Assembly (NCBI RefSeq): GCF_000258175.1
Contig: NZ_JH636049.1
Location: forward strand, 3,077,482-3,141,481
DNA from: Saccharomonospora xinjiangensis XJ-54
GTDB taxonomy: Bacteria; Actinomycetota; Actinomycetes; Mycobacteriales; Pseudonocardiaceae
DNA length: 64,000 bases
Reading direction: 5' to 3'
The notes beneath the pieces were generated by a model, which ran no database searches, was not told the DNA's origin, and saw only the letters and a program-made list of their open reading frames with translations. Of the stretch, positions 1 through 8,573 are shown one piece after another; position 1 is the stretch's first letter, and the number at the start of each line of letters is the position of its first letter. The position numbers and the translations under genes were made by a program.

Positions 1-128
1 GCAAGCCGATGCCGACCACGAGGGTGCGCAGGCAGGCAGTCGTGGTCGATCTCGAGGACGAGGACCCGGCGTTCCACGAACTCGACGACCCGGGGCGCTA
101 TTCGTACCGGAAGGCCGCGGGGGAATAG
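1..128 (+). CDS. C-terminal end of an unidentified protein (5' truncated)
   Basis: The reading frame enters at base 3 and stops at TAG 126-128, giving the last 41 residues of a gene that begins outside the window. The tail holds an acidic stretch (DLEDEDPAFHELDDPGRY) followed by a short basic end. I do not recognise the family. Codon use is strongly GC-rich at third positions, which supports real coding. The tRNA-Ala gene follows on the same strand after about 57 bases. Confidence 0.5.
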   Translation, partial: KPMPTTRVRRQAVVVDLEDEDPAFHELDDPGRYSYRKAAGE

Positions 129-162
129 GGACCCCCTTGCTCGGTGGGTGTGGCCGGGTTGC

Positions 163-168
163 TATGCT
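163..168 (+). promoter_or_regulatory. -10 box for tRNA-Ala
   Basis: TATGCT fits the actinobacterial -10 consensus TAnnnT and lies 17 bases before the mature tRNA end. A TTGCTC at 137-142 could be a -35, but the 20-base spacer is long. Confidence 0.4.
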
Positions 169-185
169 CACCGGGCAATTGAAAA

Positions 186-261
186 GGGGCTGTAGCGCAG
201 TTGGTAGCGCGTCTCGTTCGCATCGAGAAGGTCAGGGGTTCGATTCCCCTCAGCTCCACCA
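186..261 (+). tRNA. tRNA-Ala (anticodon CGC)
   Basis: A complete 76-base cloverleaf including an encoded CCA end. The acceptor strands GGGGCTG and CAGCTCC pair with a G3:U70 wobble, the identity element for alanyl-tRNA synthetase. The anticodon stem TCTCG/CGAGA encloses the loop TTCGCAT with anticodon CGC, which reads the GCG codon. The T-arm contains GGTTCGATTCC. GCG is a very common Ala codon in this GC-rich genome. Confidence 0.95.
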
Positions 262-547
262 GATTCGTGAAGTTTCGATCATTCTGTGAGGCTGTTCCCG
301 CTGAGGTGGGAGTGGCCTCGTTTCCTTTGTGTGGCGGGGAAGTCCGCCGTTGCGCATGCCCGATCGCGACACGCGCGGCTCTTCGTCGTGGTCGTGGTGT
401 TCGGTGAGCACGTTTCGGGCTCGAACTCGGCGGGGCGCGCGCTCATCCGACGTTGTCACCCGGATGAGTGCGTTGCGTGGCTGGAGGGTATCCGGTCGGC
501 GGTGACCGCCGGGCTCAGGCGGTCGGACCCCGAGGAGAGTGATCGAC
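262..547. other. intergenic region with no supported gene
   Basis: Short open frames exist on both strands, but none has a ribosome-binding site, domain or codon pattern that supports translation. The last 20 bases carry the leader and GAGGAG of the DUF302 gene. No strong hairpin is visible. Confidence 0.5.
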
Positions 548-937
548 GTGAACTACGGCATCGCCGTGCGGCTACAAGCACCGATGGGCGAGACAGTCGA
601 GCGGGTACGTGCCGCGCTCGCCGAGCAGGGGTTCGGCGTGCTGACCGAGATCGACGTGCAGGCGACGTTGAAATCGAAGCTGGGCGAGGAGACCGAGCCC
701 TATCTGATCTTGGGAGCGTGTAACCCGCAACTCGCGCATCGGGCGCTCGGTGTGGACCGCAGGATCGGGATGTTGTTGCCCTGCAACGTCGTGGTGCGGG
801 CCGACGGTGATTCGACCGTGGTGGAGGCTCTCGACCCGCAGGTGATGGTCACCGTGCCAAAGGAGCCCGGCTTGCAGCCGATCGCTGACGAGGCCCTGCG
901 GCGACTACGTTCCGCGCTGGAGACGATCGAACGATGA
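548..937 (+). CDS. DUF302 domain protein
   Basis: A 129-residue single-domain protein matching the DUF302 family: an N-terminal VNYGIAVRL strand, a GFGVLTEIDV segment, and the family pattern LGACNP with HRAL and a later LPCNVVV. The function of DUF302 proteins is not established; they are small cytoplasmic proteins, often next to SHOCT proteins or transporters. I chose GTG 548 because GAGGAG ends at 537, a 10-base gap. A GTG at 539 is in frame but sits directly on that Shine-Dalgarno sequence. The SHOCT gene follows after 44 bases and the two probably form one transcript. Confidence 0.85.
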   Translation: MNYGIAVRLQAPMGETVERVRAALAEQGFGVLTEIDVQATLKSKLGEETEPYLILGACNPQLAHRALGVDRRIGMLLPCNVVVRADGDSTVVEALDPQVMVTVPKEPGLQPIADEALRRLRSALETIER

Positions 938-981
938 CGGCGTTCGCGCTGTGCGATCGATGTCACGGAGGTGATGCCGGA

Positions 982-1191
982 ATGATGGGCTGTGCGTCCG
1001 CAGGCTGGATCTGGGTGTGGTTCGCGATGATCGTCCTCCTCGTGACCGTCGTCGCTGGCGTCGTCGTGTGGTCGATCTCGAATCGGCGCTCGCCACAGGG
1101 TGGCGACGCGCGGCGGATCCTTGACGAGAGGTTCGCCCGCGGGGAGATCGACGAGGAGGAGTACCGGCGACGGCGCGCGGAGTTGCGTTAG
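982..1191 (+). CDS. small membrane protein with C-terminal SHOCT motif
   Basis: A 69-residue protein with one hydrophobic helix (about residues 8-32) and a C-terminal SHOCT-type motif in which a short helix with ARRILDERFARGEI leads into DEEEYRRRRAEL. SHOCT is a short oligomerisation motif found at protein ends. The start at ATG 982 is favoured because GGAGGTG lies 8 bases upstream. An earlier in-frame ATG at 934 overlaps the DUF302 stop, but would add a stretch with no hydrophobic or conserved character. Same-strand placement right after DUF302 suggests cotranscription. No function is known. Confidence 0.8.
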   Translation: MMGCASAGWIWVWFAMIVLLVTVVAGVVVWSISNRRSPQGGDARRILDERFARGEIDEEEYRRRRAELR

Positions 1192-1201
1192 GCGCCGCCG
1201 G

Positions 1202-2464
1202 TCACGGCATCGGTGGCGTCGAGCGGGTGGGATGCGTCTCGTACATTCGCACGGCGACCGTGATACCGGAGGCGAGACTCAGCGCAGCGGCGGCCCACAC
1301 GGCAGCGCGCAGGTCCACGAGATCGGCGACGACACCGCCGAGGAGCGCACCGGCGGCGTAGCCGCTGTCGCGCCAGAGCCGGTAGACACCGACGGATCGG
1401 GCACGCCAGCTGGGATGGGCGACGTCGCCGATGGCTGCGAGCAGGGTCGGGTAGACCATGGCGGTTCCCGCGCCGAGCAGAACGGTGGCGACCGCCCACG
1501 CGGAGAAGTCGTTGCCGACCGCGATGAGGGCGAGAGCAACGGCCTGGGTGAGCATGCCGGCCGTGATGAGGTGCTTGCGGCCCCACCTGTCGGACAGCGC
1601 CCCCGTGACGAGCTGACCGGCTCCCCAGACGGCGGGATACAGGGCGACGAGGAGCCCCACCCGGTTCACGGGAAGGCCCGCGCCGGAGAACAGCAGGGGG
1701 AACAGCCCCCAGGACAGCCCGAAGTTGAGGTTGTTGACGAGACCGGACTGACTGGCCGACGACAGGGCAGGGTCGGTGAGGGTCGTGCGGGTGAAGACCT
1801 GCCGGTCGGTCAACTCCGGAGCCGCTTCGCCGGTGCCGTCGGCGAACTGTGCCGCTTCGAGGCTGGCGAACTCGCGGGTCTCGCGAACCAAGAGGGTCGA
1901 AAGGGCGAGCGCGAGCACAATGTAGGCGGCGCCGAGCAGGAACGGGGCTGGGCGGAGTCCGTACTGTTCGGCGAGGTAGCCGGCAAGGACCGAGGTGATC
2001 GCGACGGCACCGTATCCGGCTGCCTCGTTGAGGCCCATGGCGAGCCCGCGCTGCCGGGGGCCCACAAGGTCCACCTTCATGATCACCGTGGTTGACCAGG
2101 TCAGACCCTGGTTGATGCCGAGGAGGACGTTGGCCGCCACGATCCAGCCCCAGTGCGGAGCCAGGATCAGCATCGCGGGCACCGGGATGGCGATCAGCCA
2201 GCCCGCGATCAGCACGGGTTTACGGCCGAACCGGTCGGACCAGGTGCCCGCGAAGTAGTTGGTCGCGGCCTTGCTGAGGCCGAACACGAGCACGTAGGTC
2301 AGCAGGAACGTGTAGCCGGTGAGCCGGAACTCCTGCTCGGCGAGTAGCGGGAGTACGGTCTGCTCCTGTCCCACCATGCCGCCGACCAGGGCGTTGACCG
2401 CGACGAGGAGGCTGAACTGCGCCAGGTTCGCACGCAGGCCGAGTCGTACGGGGGAGCGGCTCAC
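1202..2464 (-). CDS. MFS transporter, 12 TM helices
   Basis: A 420-residue major facilitator with two six-helix halves. The loop-2 motif is DRFGRKPV in the first half and repeats as DRWGRKHL in the second, the hallmark of the fold. Motifs near helices 4-5 (GLAMGLNEAAGYGAVA) resemble drug or small-molecule antiporters. The GTG start is chosen because GGAG lies 8 bases upstream; an upstream ATG at 2509 would add 15 residues. It is transcribed away from the ArsR-rhodanese gene, which probably controls the shared intergenic region. The substrate is unknown; arsenical, thiol or sulfur export is possible by context only. Confidence 0.88.
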   Translation of the reverse strand: MSRSPVRLGLRANLAQFSLLVAVNALVGGMVGQEQTVLPLLAEQEFRLTGYTFLLTYVLVFGLSKAATNYFAGTWSDRFGRKPVLIAGWLIAIPVPAMLILAPHWGWIVAANVLLGINQGLTWSTTVIMKVDLVGPRQRGLAMGLNEAAGYGAVAITSVLAGYLAEQYGLRPAPFLLGAAYIVLALALSTLLVRETREFASLEAAQFADGTGEAAPELTDRQVFTRTTLTDPALSSASQSGLVNNLNFGLSWGLFPLLFSGAGLPVNRVGLLVALYPAVWGAGQLVTGALSDRWGRKHLITAGMLTQAVALALIAVGNDFSAWAVATVLLGAGTAMVYPTLLAAIGDVAHPSWRARSVGVYRLWRDSGYAAGALLGGVVADLVDLRAAVWAAAALSLASGITVAVRMYETHPTRSTPPMP

Positions 2465-2666
2465 CTCGTCGGCTCCGATCGCCGAGCACCGAGGGTGAGG
2501 TGACGGCACGGCTCTACCCGGGTTTCCGTGGCGCTGTGGGCCCGGTGGCCGGGACGGTTCGCGGCCTCGGCGTGCAGCACGGTGCAGGTCACGTCGCCTC
2601 CTTACGCGAACGGCTGGTCAATCCCCCGATCCAGTTATACGCTATTCCATGGATGATTGGAGGATC

Positions 2667-3335
2667 ATGGGCGATCGCGACGCCAAAGCCGTGTTGTTCG
2701 ACCAGTTCGCCAGGGTCGGCAAAGCGCTGGCAAGCGGTAAACGACTTGAGCTTCTGGACCTCCTCGCGCAGGGTGAGCGCACCGTGGACGCGCTGGCGCG
2801 GACGGCGAACCTGGGCCTGACGACCGCCTCAGCGCATTTGCAGACGCTCAAGCGGGCGAACCTGGTCAGCACCCGGCGAGAGGGCACCAAGGTCTACTAC
2901 CGGCTCGCCGGAACCGACGTCGCCGTCCTGTACGCCCAGCTGCGCGCGGTCGCGGGCGCGCACCTGCCCGACGTGGAAGCCGCCCGCGCCTCCTACTTCG
3001 GTAGCGGTCCTAGTGCCGACAGTGCCGAACAGGTCGGCCGCGACGAGTTGCTGCGCCGGGTTCGCAGCGGCACGGTCCTCGTGCTCGACGTACGCCCGCG
3101 TGAGGAGTACGAGGCCGGTCACATACCGGGCGCGGTGTCGATACCCGTTGACGAACTCGAGGACAGACTCCACGACGTACCGGCTGATCAAGAGGTGGTC
3201 GCCTACTGTCGCGGGCGCTATTGCGTACTCGCCCACGACGCGGTTCGCCTGCTCCATGCTCACGGTCGCCGCGCTCGCAGGCTCACCGAAGGAATGCTGG
3301 AGTGGCGGCTCGCCGAACTCCCCGTCGAGACGTGA
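2667..3335 (+). CDS. ArsR-family regulator fused to a rhodanese domain
   Basis: A 222-residue two-domain protein. Residues about 8-95 are an ArsR winged helix (GKRLELLDLLAQGERTV, then the recognition region TTASAHLQTLKRANLV). Residues about 115-215 are a rhodanese domain (LVLDVRPREEYEAGHIPGAVSIP) with the active-site loop CRGRYC, giving two cysteines at about 181 and 186. A redox- or sulfur-sensing repressor is likely: the rhodanese Cys would carry a persulfide or a disulfide with its partner. I start at ATG 2667; GGAGG is only three bases upstream, which is tight, and ATG 2649 is possible. The MFS gene at 3360 follows after 24 bases on the same strand. Confidence 0.88.
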   Translation: MGDRDAKAVLFDQFARVGKALASGKRLELLDLLAQGERTVDALARTANLGLTTASAHLQTLKRANLVSTRREGTKVYYRLAGTDVAVLYAQLRAVAGAHLPDVEAARASYFGSGPSADSAEQVGRDELLRRVRSGTVLVLDVRPREEYEAGHIPGAVSIPVDELEDRLHDVPADQEVVAYCRGRYCVLAHDAVRLLHAHGRRARRLTEGMLEWRLAELPVET

Positions 3336-3359
3336 GCTGTCCGCGAAGCCGCAGGACGT

Positions 3360-4685
3360 GTGACTCCCGGCCCCGAACCCCGACCCCCAACCGGCACGGA
3401 AAGGCAACCCCCGTTGACCGCCGCCACCACCGAAGCGTCACAGCGATCCCACCCAGCCCACCGTCGCGTGCTCCGCGTGCTCGTCGCGGCCCAGATCCTC
3501 AGCGGCGCCGGTCTCGCGGCCGGTATCACCGTCGGGGCATTGCTTGCCAAGGACATGCTGGGCACGACCAGCCTTTCCGGCCTGCCCAGCGCCCTGTTCA
3601 CGATCGGGTCCGCCGCTTCGGCGGTGCTCGTCGGCCGGATCTCGCAGCGTCTCGGCCGCCGTGCGGGCCTCTCCCTCGGCTACGGTGTCGGCGCGCTGGG
3701 AAGCCTCGGCGTTGTCGCCGCCGCGGCCTCCGGCAATGTGCCCCTGCTGTTCGCGTCGCTGTTCGTGTATGGCGCGGGCACAGCGACGAACCTCCAAGCC
3801 CGCTACGCCGGAGCGGATCTCGCGGCGGCGCGCCATCGGGGCAGGGCAGTCAGCACCGTGCTCGTGGCCACCACGTTCGGCGCTGTTGCCGGTCCGAACC
3901 TGGCGACGCTCACCGGTGACGTGGCAGGCGCGATCGGCATCCCGCGCCTCGCGGGTCCTTTCCTGTTGGCCGCACTCGCCTATGCGGCGGCGGGAACGGT
4001 GCTGTGGCTCCTGTTGCGACCCGACCCTCTGCTCACGGCGCGGCGCCTCGCGGCCGAGTCGGCCGACGGTTCGGACGCCGACGAGCAGGGGCGGAACCCG
4101 TCCGGGACGGCGGGCGGCAACGGGTGGATCGTGCTCGGCGCGACGATCATGGTGCTCACCCAGCTCGTCATGGTGGCTGTCATGACCATGACCCCCGTGC
4201 ACATGCAGCATCACGGACACGGTGTGGGTGCGGTCGGTGCCGTCATCGCCATCCACGTCGCGGGCATGTACCTGCCTTCGCCTCTGAGCGGACTGCTCGC
4301 CGACAGGTTCGGGCGGCTTTGGCTCGCCGTGGCATCCGCCGTCACACTCCTCGTCTCGGGGCTGCTCGCCGCGCTGTCGCCTGCCGACTCCGTCGGTCTG
4401 CTGGCACTTGCGCTCGCGCTGCTGGGTATCGGCTGGAACTTCGGCCTGGTCAGCGGTACCGCGATGATCACGGACAGCGTTCCCTTGGCGACCCGCGCCA
4501 AGACACAGGGCACCGTGGACGTCGCCATCGCGATCTCGGGAGCTGGGGGTGGGATGGCATCGGGTCTGGTCATGGCGGCCGGTGACTACGCCACTCTCGC
4601 CGTTGTCGGTGGAGTGCTCTCCCTGGCGATCATCCCAGCCGTGGTGTTCACCGCGCGGTCCCGCACGGCCGGCCAACGCCCCTGA
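3360..4685 (+). CDS. MFS transporter, 12 TM helices
   Basis: A 441-residue major facilitator with a hydrophilic N-terminal tail of about 35 residues, then 12 hydrophobic helices. Motif A appears as GRISQRLGRRAG in loop 2 and ADRFGRLWLA in the second half. A His-rich loop (MQHHGHGVG) follows helix 7. The start is GTG 3360, preceded by AGGA; TTG 3414 would give a shorter tail. It lies 24 bases after the ArsR-rhodanese gene and is probably controlled by it. It converges on the P-type ATPase gene, with 11 bases between the stops. The substrate cannot be read from the sequence. Confidence 0.85.
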   Translation: MTPGPEPRPPTGTERQPPLTAATTEASQRSHPAHRRVLRVLVAAQILSGAGLAAGITVGALLAKDMLGTTSLSGLPSALFTIGSAASAVLVGRISQRLGRRAGLSLGYGVGALGSLGVVAAAASGNVPLLFASLFVYGAGTATNLQARYAGADLAAARHRGRAVSTVLVATTFGAVAGPNLATLTGDVAGAIGIPRLAGPFLLAALAYAAAGTVLWLLLRPDPLLTARRLAAESADGSDADEQGRNPSGTAGGNGWIVLGATIMVLTQLVMVAVMTMTPVHMQHHGHGVGAVGAVIAIHVAGMYLPSPLSGLLADRFGRLWLAVASAVTLLVSGLLAALSPADSVGLLALALALLGIGWNFGLVSGTAMITDSVPLATRAKTQGTVDVAIAISGAGGGMASGLVMAAGDYATLAVVGGVLSLAIIPAVVFTARSRTAGQRP

Positions 4686-4696
4686 GAACCGGCTTC

Positions 4697-7459
4697 TCAG
4701 CGTCGCAGCCGCTTGTCGATGGCGACGACGAGGGCGGCGACACCGGAGATGGCGAGGATGCGCAGCCACACGCCCCCGCCGATGGGTGCGGTGCCGAACA
4801 CGGTGTTCATGGCCGGGAGGTAGGTGATGGCGAGCTGGCCGATCGCCTGCGCAGTGGCACCGACCGTGATCCACCGATTGGAGAACAGCCCGATGCGCCA
4901 TGCGGACCTGGTCAGCGAGCGGCAGCTGAACAGGTAGAAGGCCTCGACCATGACGAAGAGGTTCAGCGCCGCCGTGCGGGCCTCGGCCAGGTTCGCCCCG
5001 TGGGCGAGTTCCCACTCGAACAGCCACCACGATCCCCCCACCAGCAGGCTGGAGACCAGCAGGATTCGCATCACCAGCGCGCGGGTGAGCAGCGGTTGCC
5101 CCGGATCACGTGGGGGCCTTGCCATGATCCCGGCTTCCTTCGGCTCGAACGCGAGCATCAGACCCAGCGCGACGGCCGTGGTCATGTTGATCCACAGGAT
5201 CTGCGTCGGCAGGATCGGCAGCGCGGCACCGAACACGATCGCGGCGAGGATCACCAGTCCCTCACCGATGTTGGTCGGCAGGGTCCACGTGATGAATTTG
5301 GTGAGGTTGTCGAAGACACCGCGGCCTTCTTCGACGGCGGCTTCGATGGTGGCGAAGTCGTCGTCGGTGAGAACCATGTCGGCGGCGTCCTTCGCGACCT
5401 CGGTGCCACTGCGTCCCATGGCGACCCCGATGGCGGCCTGACGCAGTGCCGGAGCGTCGTTGACGCCGTCTCCCGTCATCGCGACCACGTGCCCCCTCGA
5501 CTGCAACGCCTCCACGAGCCGGAGCTTCAGTTCCGGGGACACCCTCGCGAAGACGGTCGCACGCTCGACAGCGTCGGGCAGTTCCTCGGCAGGCAACTCG
5601 GCAAGGTCGGTGCCCGTCAGTACACGGCCGGCGCGGCGCCGACCGAGCACGGGAGGCTCACCGGCCGCGTCGAGAAGACCGACCTTGCCCGCGATCGCGG
5701 TGGCGGTCGCGGCATGATCCCCGGTGATCATGCGCACGGAGATGCCTGCGGTGTGGCAGGCCGCGACGGCAGCGGCAGCGGCAGCACGCGGCGGATCGAG
5801 CATGGCCTGTAGCCCGGTCAGCACCATCGTGCCTGGCAACGAGTCATCCCCGAACTCGTCCCGCGCCGTCACGGGACGCATGGCCGTGGCCAGCACCCGC
5901 AACCCCTTTCCTGCCAGGTCGTCGGCGGCGCGCAGCACCTCGGCGCGGTCGAGTGGCGAGACCGTGCCGTCGGACAGTTGACCAGCGCAGAGGTCCAGTA
6001 CCCGTTCGACGGCGCCCTTCGCGAGCACGACGTGATCGGCGGAGGACGGTGCCTGCGGTGCCGGTGTCGTCATGGCATCGCGATGGAGGGTCGCCATGTA
6101 CTGACGTTCCGAGCTGAACGGGATGGTCGCCTGCCGGGGGAGCAGCTCGGCGACGCGGTCCGGGGTGAATCCCGCCTTGGCGCCCACCACCAGCATCGCA
6201 CCCTCGGTGGGATCACCCACGATGTCCCAGTGTCCGTCGCGCTCGCTGAGCGAGGCGTCGTTGCAGGCGGCTCCCGCCAGCAGCGACCACCGAAGCGCCG
6301 CGCCGAGGCCGGTCGGGTCCGTCGTGTCGATCGGAGTGCCGTCGTCGCCGAGCAGCGTGCCCTCCGGCCGGTAGCCGGAGCCGGTGACCTCGACGCCGCC
6401 GTCGGGAGTCCACACGGTACGCACGGTCATCTGGTTCTCGGTCAGAGTGCCGGTCTTGTCCGAGCAGATCACCGTGGTGCTGCCGAGGGTTTCCACAGCA
6501 GGCAGTCTGCGAACGACCGCTCGGCGGCGTGCCATCCTTCCGACGCCGATGGCCAGGGTGATCGTGACCGCGGCCGGGAGTCCCTCGGGAATCGCGCCGA
6601 CGGCGAGGGCGATCGCCGCCGTGAAGGTCCCCGCAGCGTCCTGCCCCCGCAGCAGTCCCACGGCGAACGTGACCGCGGCCAGTCCGAGGATGCCGACGGT
6701 GAGGATTCTGCTGAACCTGGCGAGCTGCTGGGTCAGTGGCGTGTCGAGTGTTTCCGCTGCCCCCACGAGGCGGTGGATCTCGCCCAGTTCGGTCTCGGCC
6801 CCGGTCGCGACCACGATCCCGGCGCCGCTTCCCGAGGTGACCAGGGTGCCCGAGTACGCCATGTTGTGCCGGTCGGCGACGGGCACCGTTGTCGGCAACA
6901 CCGCCCCGTCCTTGGCGACGGGGACTGATTCGCCGGTCAGTGCCGACTCGTTCACCCTGAACTCGGTCAGGCGGATCAGCCGCAGATCGGCAGGTACCTT
7001 GTCGCCTGCTTCGAGCAGCACCAGATCACCGGGGACGAGGTTCTCGGACGCCACCGTCCTTTCCCGGCCGTCGCGAACCACCCTCGCTCGTGTCCTCGCC
7101 ATCGACCGCAGACCTTCGAGGGCTGCCTCGGCCTTGGATTCCTGGATGAAGCCCACGAGCGCGTTGACAACGACCACACCGAAGATCACCGAGGAATCGA
7201 TGTATTCGGCGAGCGCGGCCGTGATCGCTCCGGCGGCGAGTAGGACATAAATCAGCGGGTGGTGGAACTGGCGGAGGATGCGCCGCAGCATCCCCACACC
7301 TCGCGGCGGGGGCAGGATGTTGTGCCCGAACCTGGCGAGACGCTCGGCGACCTGCTTATCGGTAAGTCCTCGGTGCTGGTCGGTTTCCAGCAGCAGCACG
7401 ACCTCGTGGGTCGCGAGCCCGTGAGGTGCATTGCTCTGCGTGGGACTGGATGGAGACAT
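4697..7459 (-). CDS. P-type cation-transporting ATPase (P2 type)
   Basis: A 920-residue E1-E2 ATPase with the full set of motifs. It has an N-terminal cation ATPase domain (about 15-85), the actuator motif TGES near residue 176, PEGLPA in helix 4 near 291, the phosphorylated Asp in DKTGTLT near 334, KGA in the nucleotide-binding domain, and TGDGVNDAPAL in the hinge. Six C-terminal helices end the protein. PEGLPA and overall length fit the Ca2+/Na+-type P2 group rather than heavy-metal P1B pumps, and no N-terminal metal-binding Cys motif is present. The universal stress gene lies upstream on the same strand, 141 bases away. The transported ion is not certain. Confidence 0.93.
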   Translation of the reverse strand: MSPSSPTQSNAPHGLATHEVVLLLETDQHRGLTDKQVAERLARFGHNILPPPRGVGMLRRILRQFHHPLIYVLLAAGAITAALAEYIDSSVIFGVVVVNALVGFIQESKAEAALEGLRSMARTRARVVRDGRERTVASENLVPGDLVLLEAGDKVPADLRLIRLTEFRVNESALTGESVPVAKDGAVLPTTVPVADRHNMAYSGTLVTSGSGAGIVVATGAETELGEIHRLVGAAETLDTPLTQQLARFSRILTVGILGLAAVTFAVGLLRGQDAAGTFTAAIALAVGAIPEGLPAAVTITLAIGVGRMARRRAVVRRLPAVETLGSTTVICSDKTGTLTENQMTVRTVWTPDGGVEVTGSGYRPEGTLLGDDGTPIDTTDPTGLGAALRWSLLAGAACNDASLSERDGHWDIVGDPTEGAMLVVGAKAGFTPDRVAELLPRQATIPFSSERQYMATLHRDAMTTPAPQAPSSADHVVLAKGAVERVLDLCAGQLSDGTVSPLDRAEVLRAADDLAGKGLRVLATAMRPVTARDEFGDDSLPGTMVLTGLQAMLDPPRAAAAAAVAACHTAGISVRMITGDHAATATAIAGKVGLLDAAGEPPVLGRRRAGRVLTGTDLAELPAEELPDAVERATVFARVSPELKLRLVEALQSRGHVVAMTGDGVNDAPALRQAAIGVAMGRSGTEVAKDAADMVLTDDDFATIEAAVEEGRGVFDNLTKFITWTLPTNIGEGLVILAAIVFGAALPILPTQILWINMTTAVALGLMLAFEPKEAGIMARPPRDPGQPLLTRALVMRILLVSSLLVGGSWWLFEWELAHGANLAEARTAALNLFVMVEAFYLFSCRSLTRSAWRIGLFSNRWITVGATAQAIGQLAITYLPAMNTVFGTAPIGGGVWLRILAISGVAALVVAIDKRLRR

Positions 7460-7544
7460 CAGTACCCACCCTGCCTTGCCGTGAACGACGGCGCTGGTGC
7501 GAACACGACGCCACTTGTGCCTGAGGCTGGAGTGGCAGCTGTTG

Positions 7545-7568
7545 GGTCACCGGGTGGTTTCCGTGACC
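7545..7568. promoter_or_regulatory. inverted repeat GGTCAC-N12-GTGACC upstream of the P-type ATPase
   Basis: Two perfect 6-base half-sites separated by 12 bases (18-base centre-to-centre) sit between the stress protein gene and the ATPase start. This is the geometry of a dimeric repressor or activator site. No regulator can be assigned. Confidence 0.35.
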
Positions 7569-7600
7569 TTTCGCCGTGTGGCCGAGTGTCCCTTGCGACC

Positions 7601-8278
7601 CTACTGATTCTGACCCGGCGCATCCCTAGTCTCGGTCTTCGGCATCGAGGTAGAAACGGGTCCAACGACGAGAACAGGAACGGATGAGTGCGCGACCACA
7701 TCGGCCGAGACGCTGCCGAGCAGCCGCGCCAAACCCCGACCGCGCCGACCGACGATCAACAGGTCCATGTCCTGCTCCTTCGCGAACCGGCGAAGTGACG
7801 CACCCGGTGCACCCGCCAGCACCTCGAAACTCGCCGGGACAGCGTCGCCGAGGCGAGCGGCCGTCGCCGTGAGCCGCCCCATGGCGTCGTCGAATGCCGC
7901 ATCGGCTGCACGGCCCTCGTGGCCGGTCGCGTCGTAGGACACGACCTCCGCGAGCACAAGGGTTTCGAATTTGCTCCCGAACAGGTGAAGTGCTGTGGCC
8001 AGGGCCTCTTCCGACTCCGGCGACCCGTCCACGCCGATCAGCACTCTTGGCTCCCGCAGCCTCTCGGGATCGGCTGCTGGGATACCGCCCGGACCGGATG
8101 CGGCCAGCCGAGGGCGGCGCTCGACCCGCTCCAAGGCGATTGGCACGAACAGCGGTCCCATCGCTACCGAGATCACGAGCCACCGTGCATCGTGTCCCCG
8201 GCGCATCATCCAGAGGCCGGTCGCGAGCCCGGTGGCGGCCCAGACAACGGCGAAAATCAGGATGAGCCCTGGGTCCAT
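7601..8278 (-). CDS. universal stress protein with N-terminal membrane helices
   Basis: A 225-residue protein. Residues about 4-25 and 33-52 are hydrophobic helices; residues about 75-215 form one UspA domain starting RVLIGVDGSPESEEAL and ending GRRGRGLARLLGS...SSVPVLVV. The ATP-binding loop usually reads Gx2Gx9G(S/T); here the middle spacer is about two residues shorter, so nucleotide binding is uncertain. A membrane-tethered UspA beside a P-type ATPase suggests a link to ion balance under stress. The ATG at 8278 has no Shine-Dalgarno but a TATCGT box 7 bases upstream, pointing to a leaderless mRNA. Confidence 0.88.
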   Translation of the reverse strand: MDPGLILIFAVVWAATGLATGLWMMRRGHDARWLVISVAMGPLFVPIALERVERRPRLAASGPGGIPAADPERLREPRVLIGVDGSPESEEALATALHLFGSKFETLVLAEVVSYDATGHEGRAADAAFDDAMGRLTATAARLGDAVPASFEVLAGAPGASLRRFAKEQDMDLLIVGRRGRGLARLLGSVSADVVAHSSVPVLVVGPVSTSMPKTETRDAPGQNQ

Positions 8279-8285
8279 GCCGACC

Positions 8286-8291
8286 ACGATA
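8286..8291 (-). promoter_or_regulatory. leaderless-type -10 box of the stress protein gene
   Basis: TATCGT on the minus strand lies 7 bases before the ATG, so transcription would start at or next to the start codon. Confidence 0.45.
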
Positions 8292-8573
8292 GGTCCGCGG
8301 CACACTGGCCGCTGCGCGCCGGAGATCACGGTGCCTTGAAAGGTCCAGGTCCTCGTGATGGCGTCTCGCTGACTCGGGGTGCAACTCACCTCCGGCGGCC
8401 ACGCCGGCCCTCGAGGCGGGACACCCACTCCAGGGGCGTGATGGTCTTCCTGTCCCATGCCGATCCGGGTCCTCCTACCTGTGCGGCGGGGGTACCCCTA
8501 AGGGGTTGCTTGTCGGGCGCGCGACCAGCACTGTCGGACAGCGGGATCAACATCGAGGCGAAGAGGTGCAGAC

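Noticed and set aside
3438..5030. Long minus-strand frame of 530 codons across the MFS gene
   Set aside because: Composition is Arg/Gly/His-rich shadow sequence with no domain; the plus-strand MFS protein is clearly coding.
8494..8506. ACCCC-TAA-GGGGT hairpin as a terminator
   Set aside because: The stem is only five pairs and lies in the leader region before the thioesterase gene, not after a gene end.
8279..8573. DosR-type dormancy box upstream of the universal stress gene
   Set aside because: UspA plus P-type ATPase recalls the DosR regulon, but no GGGACT-N6-AGTCCC-like palindrome is present.
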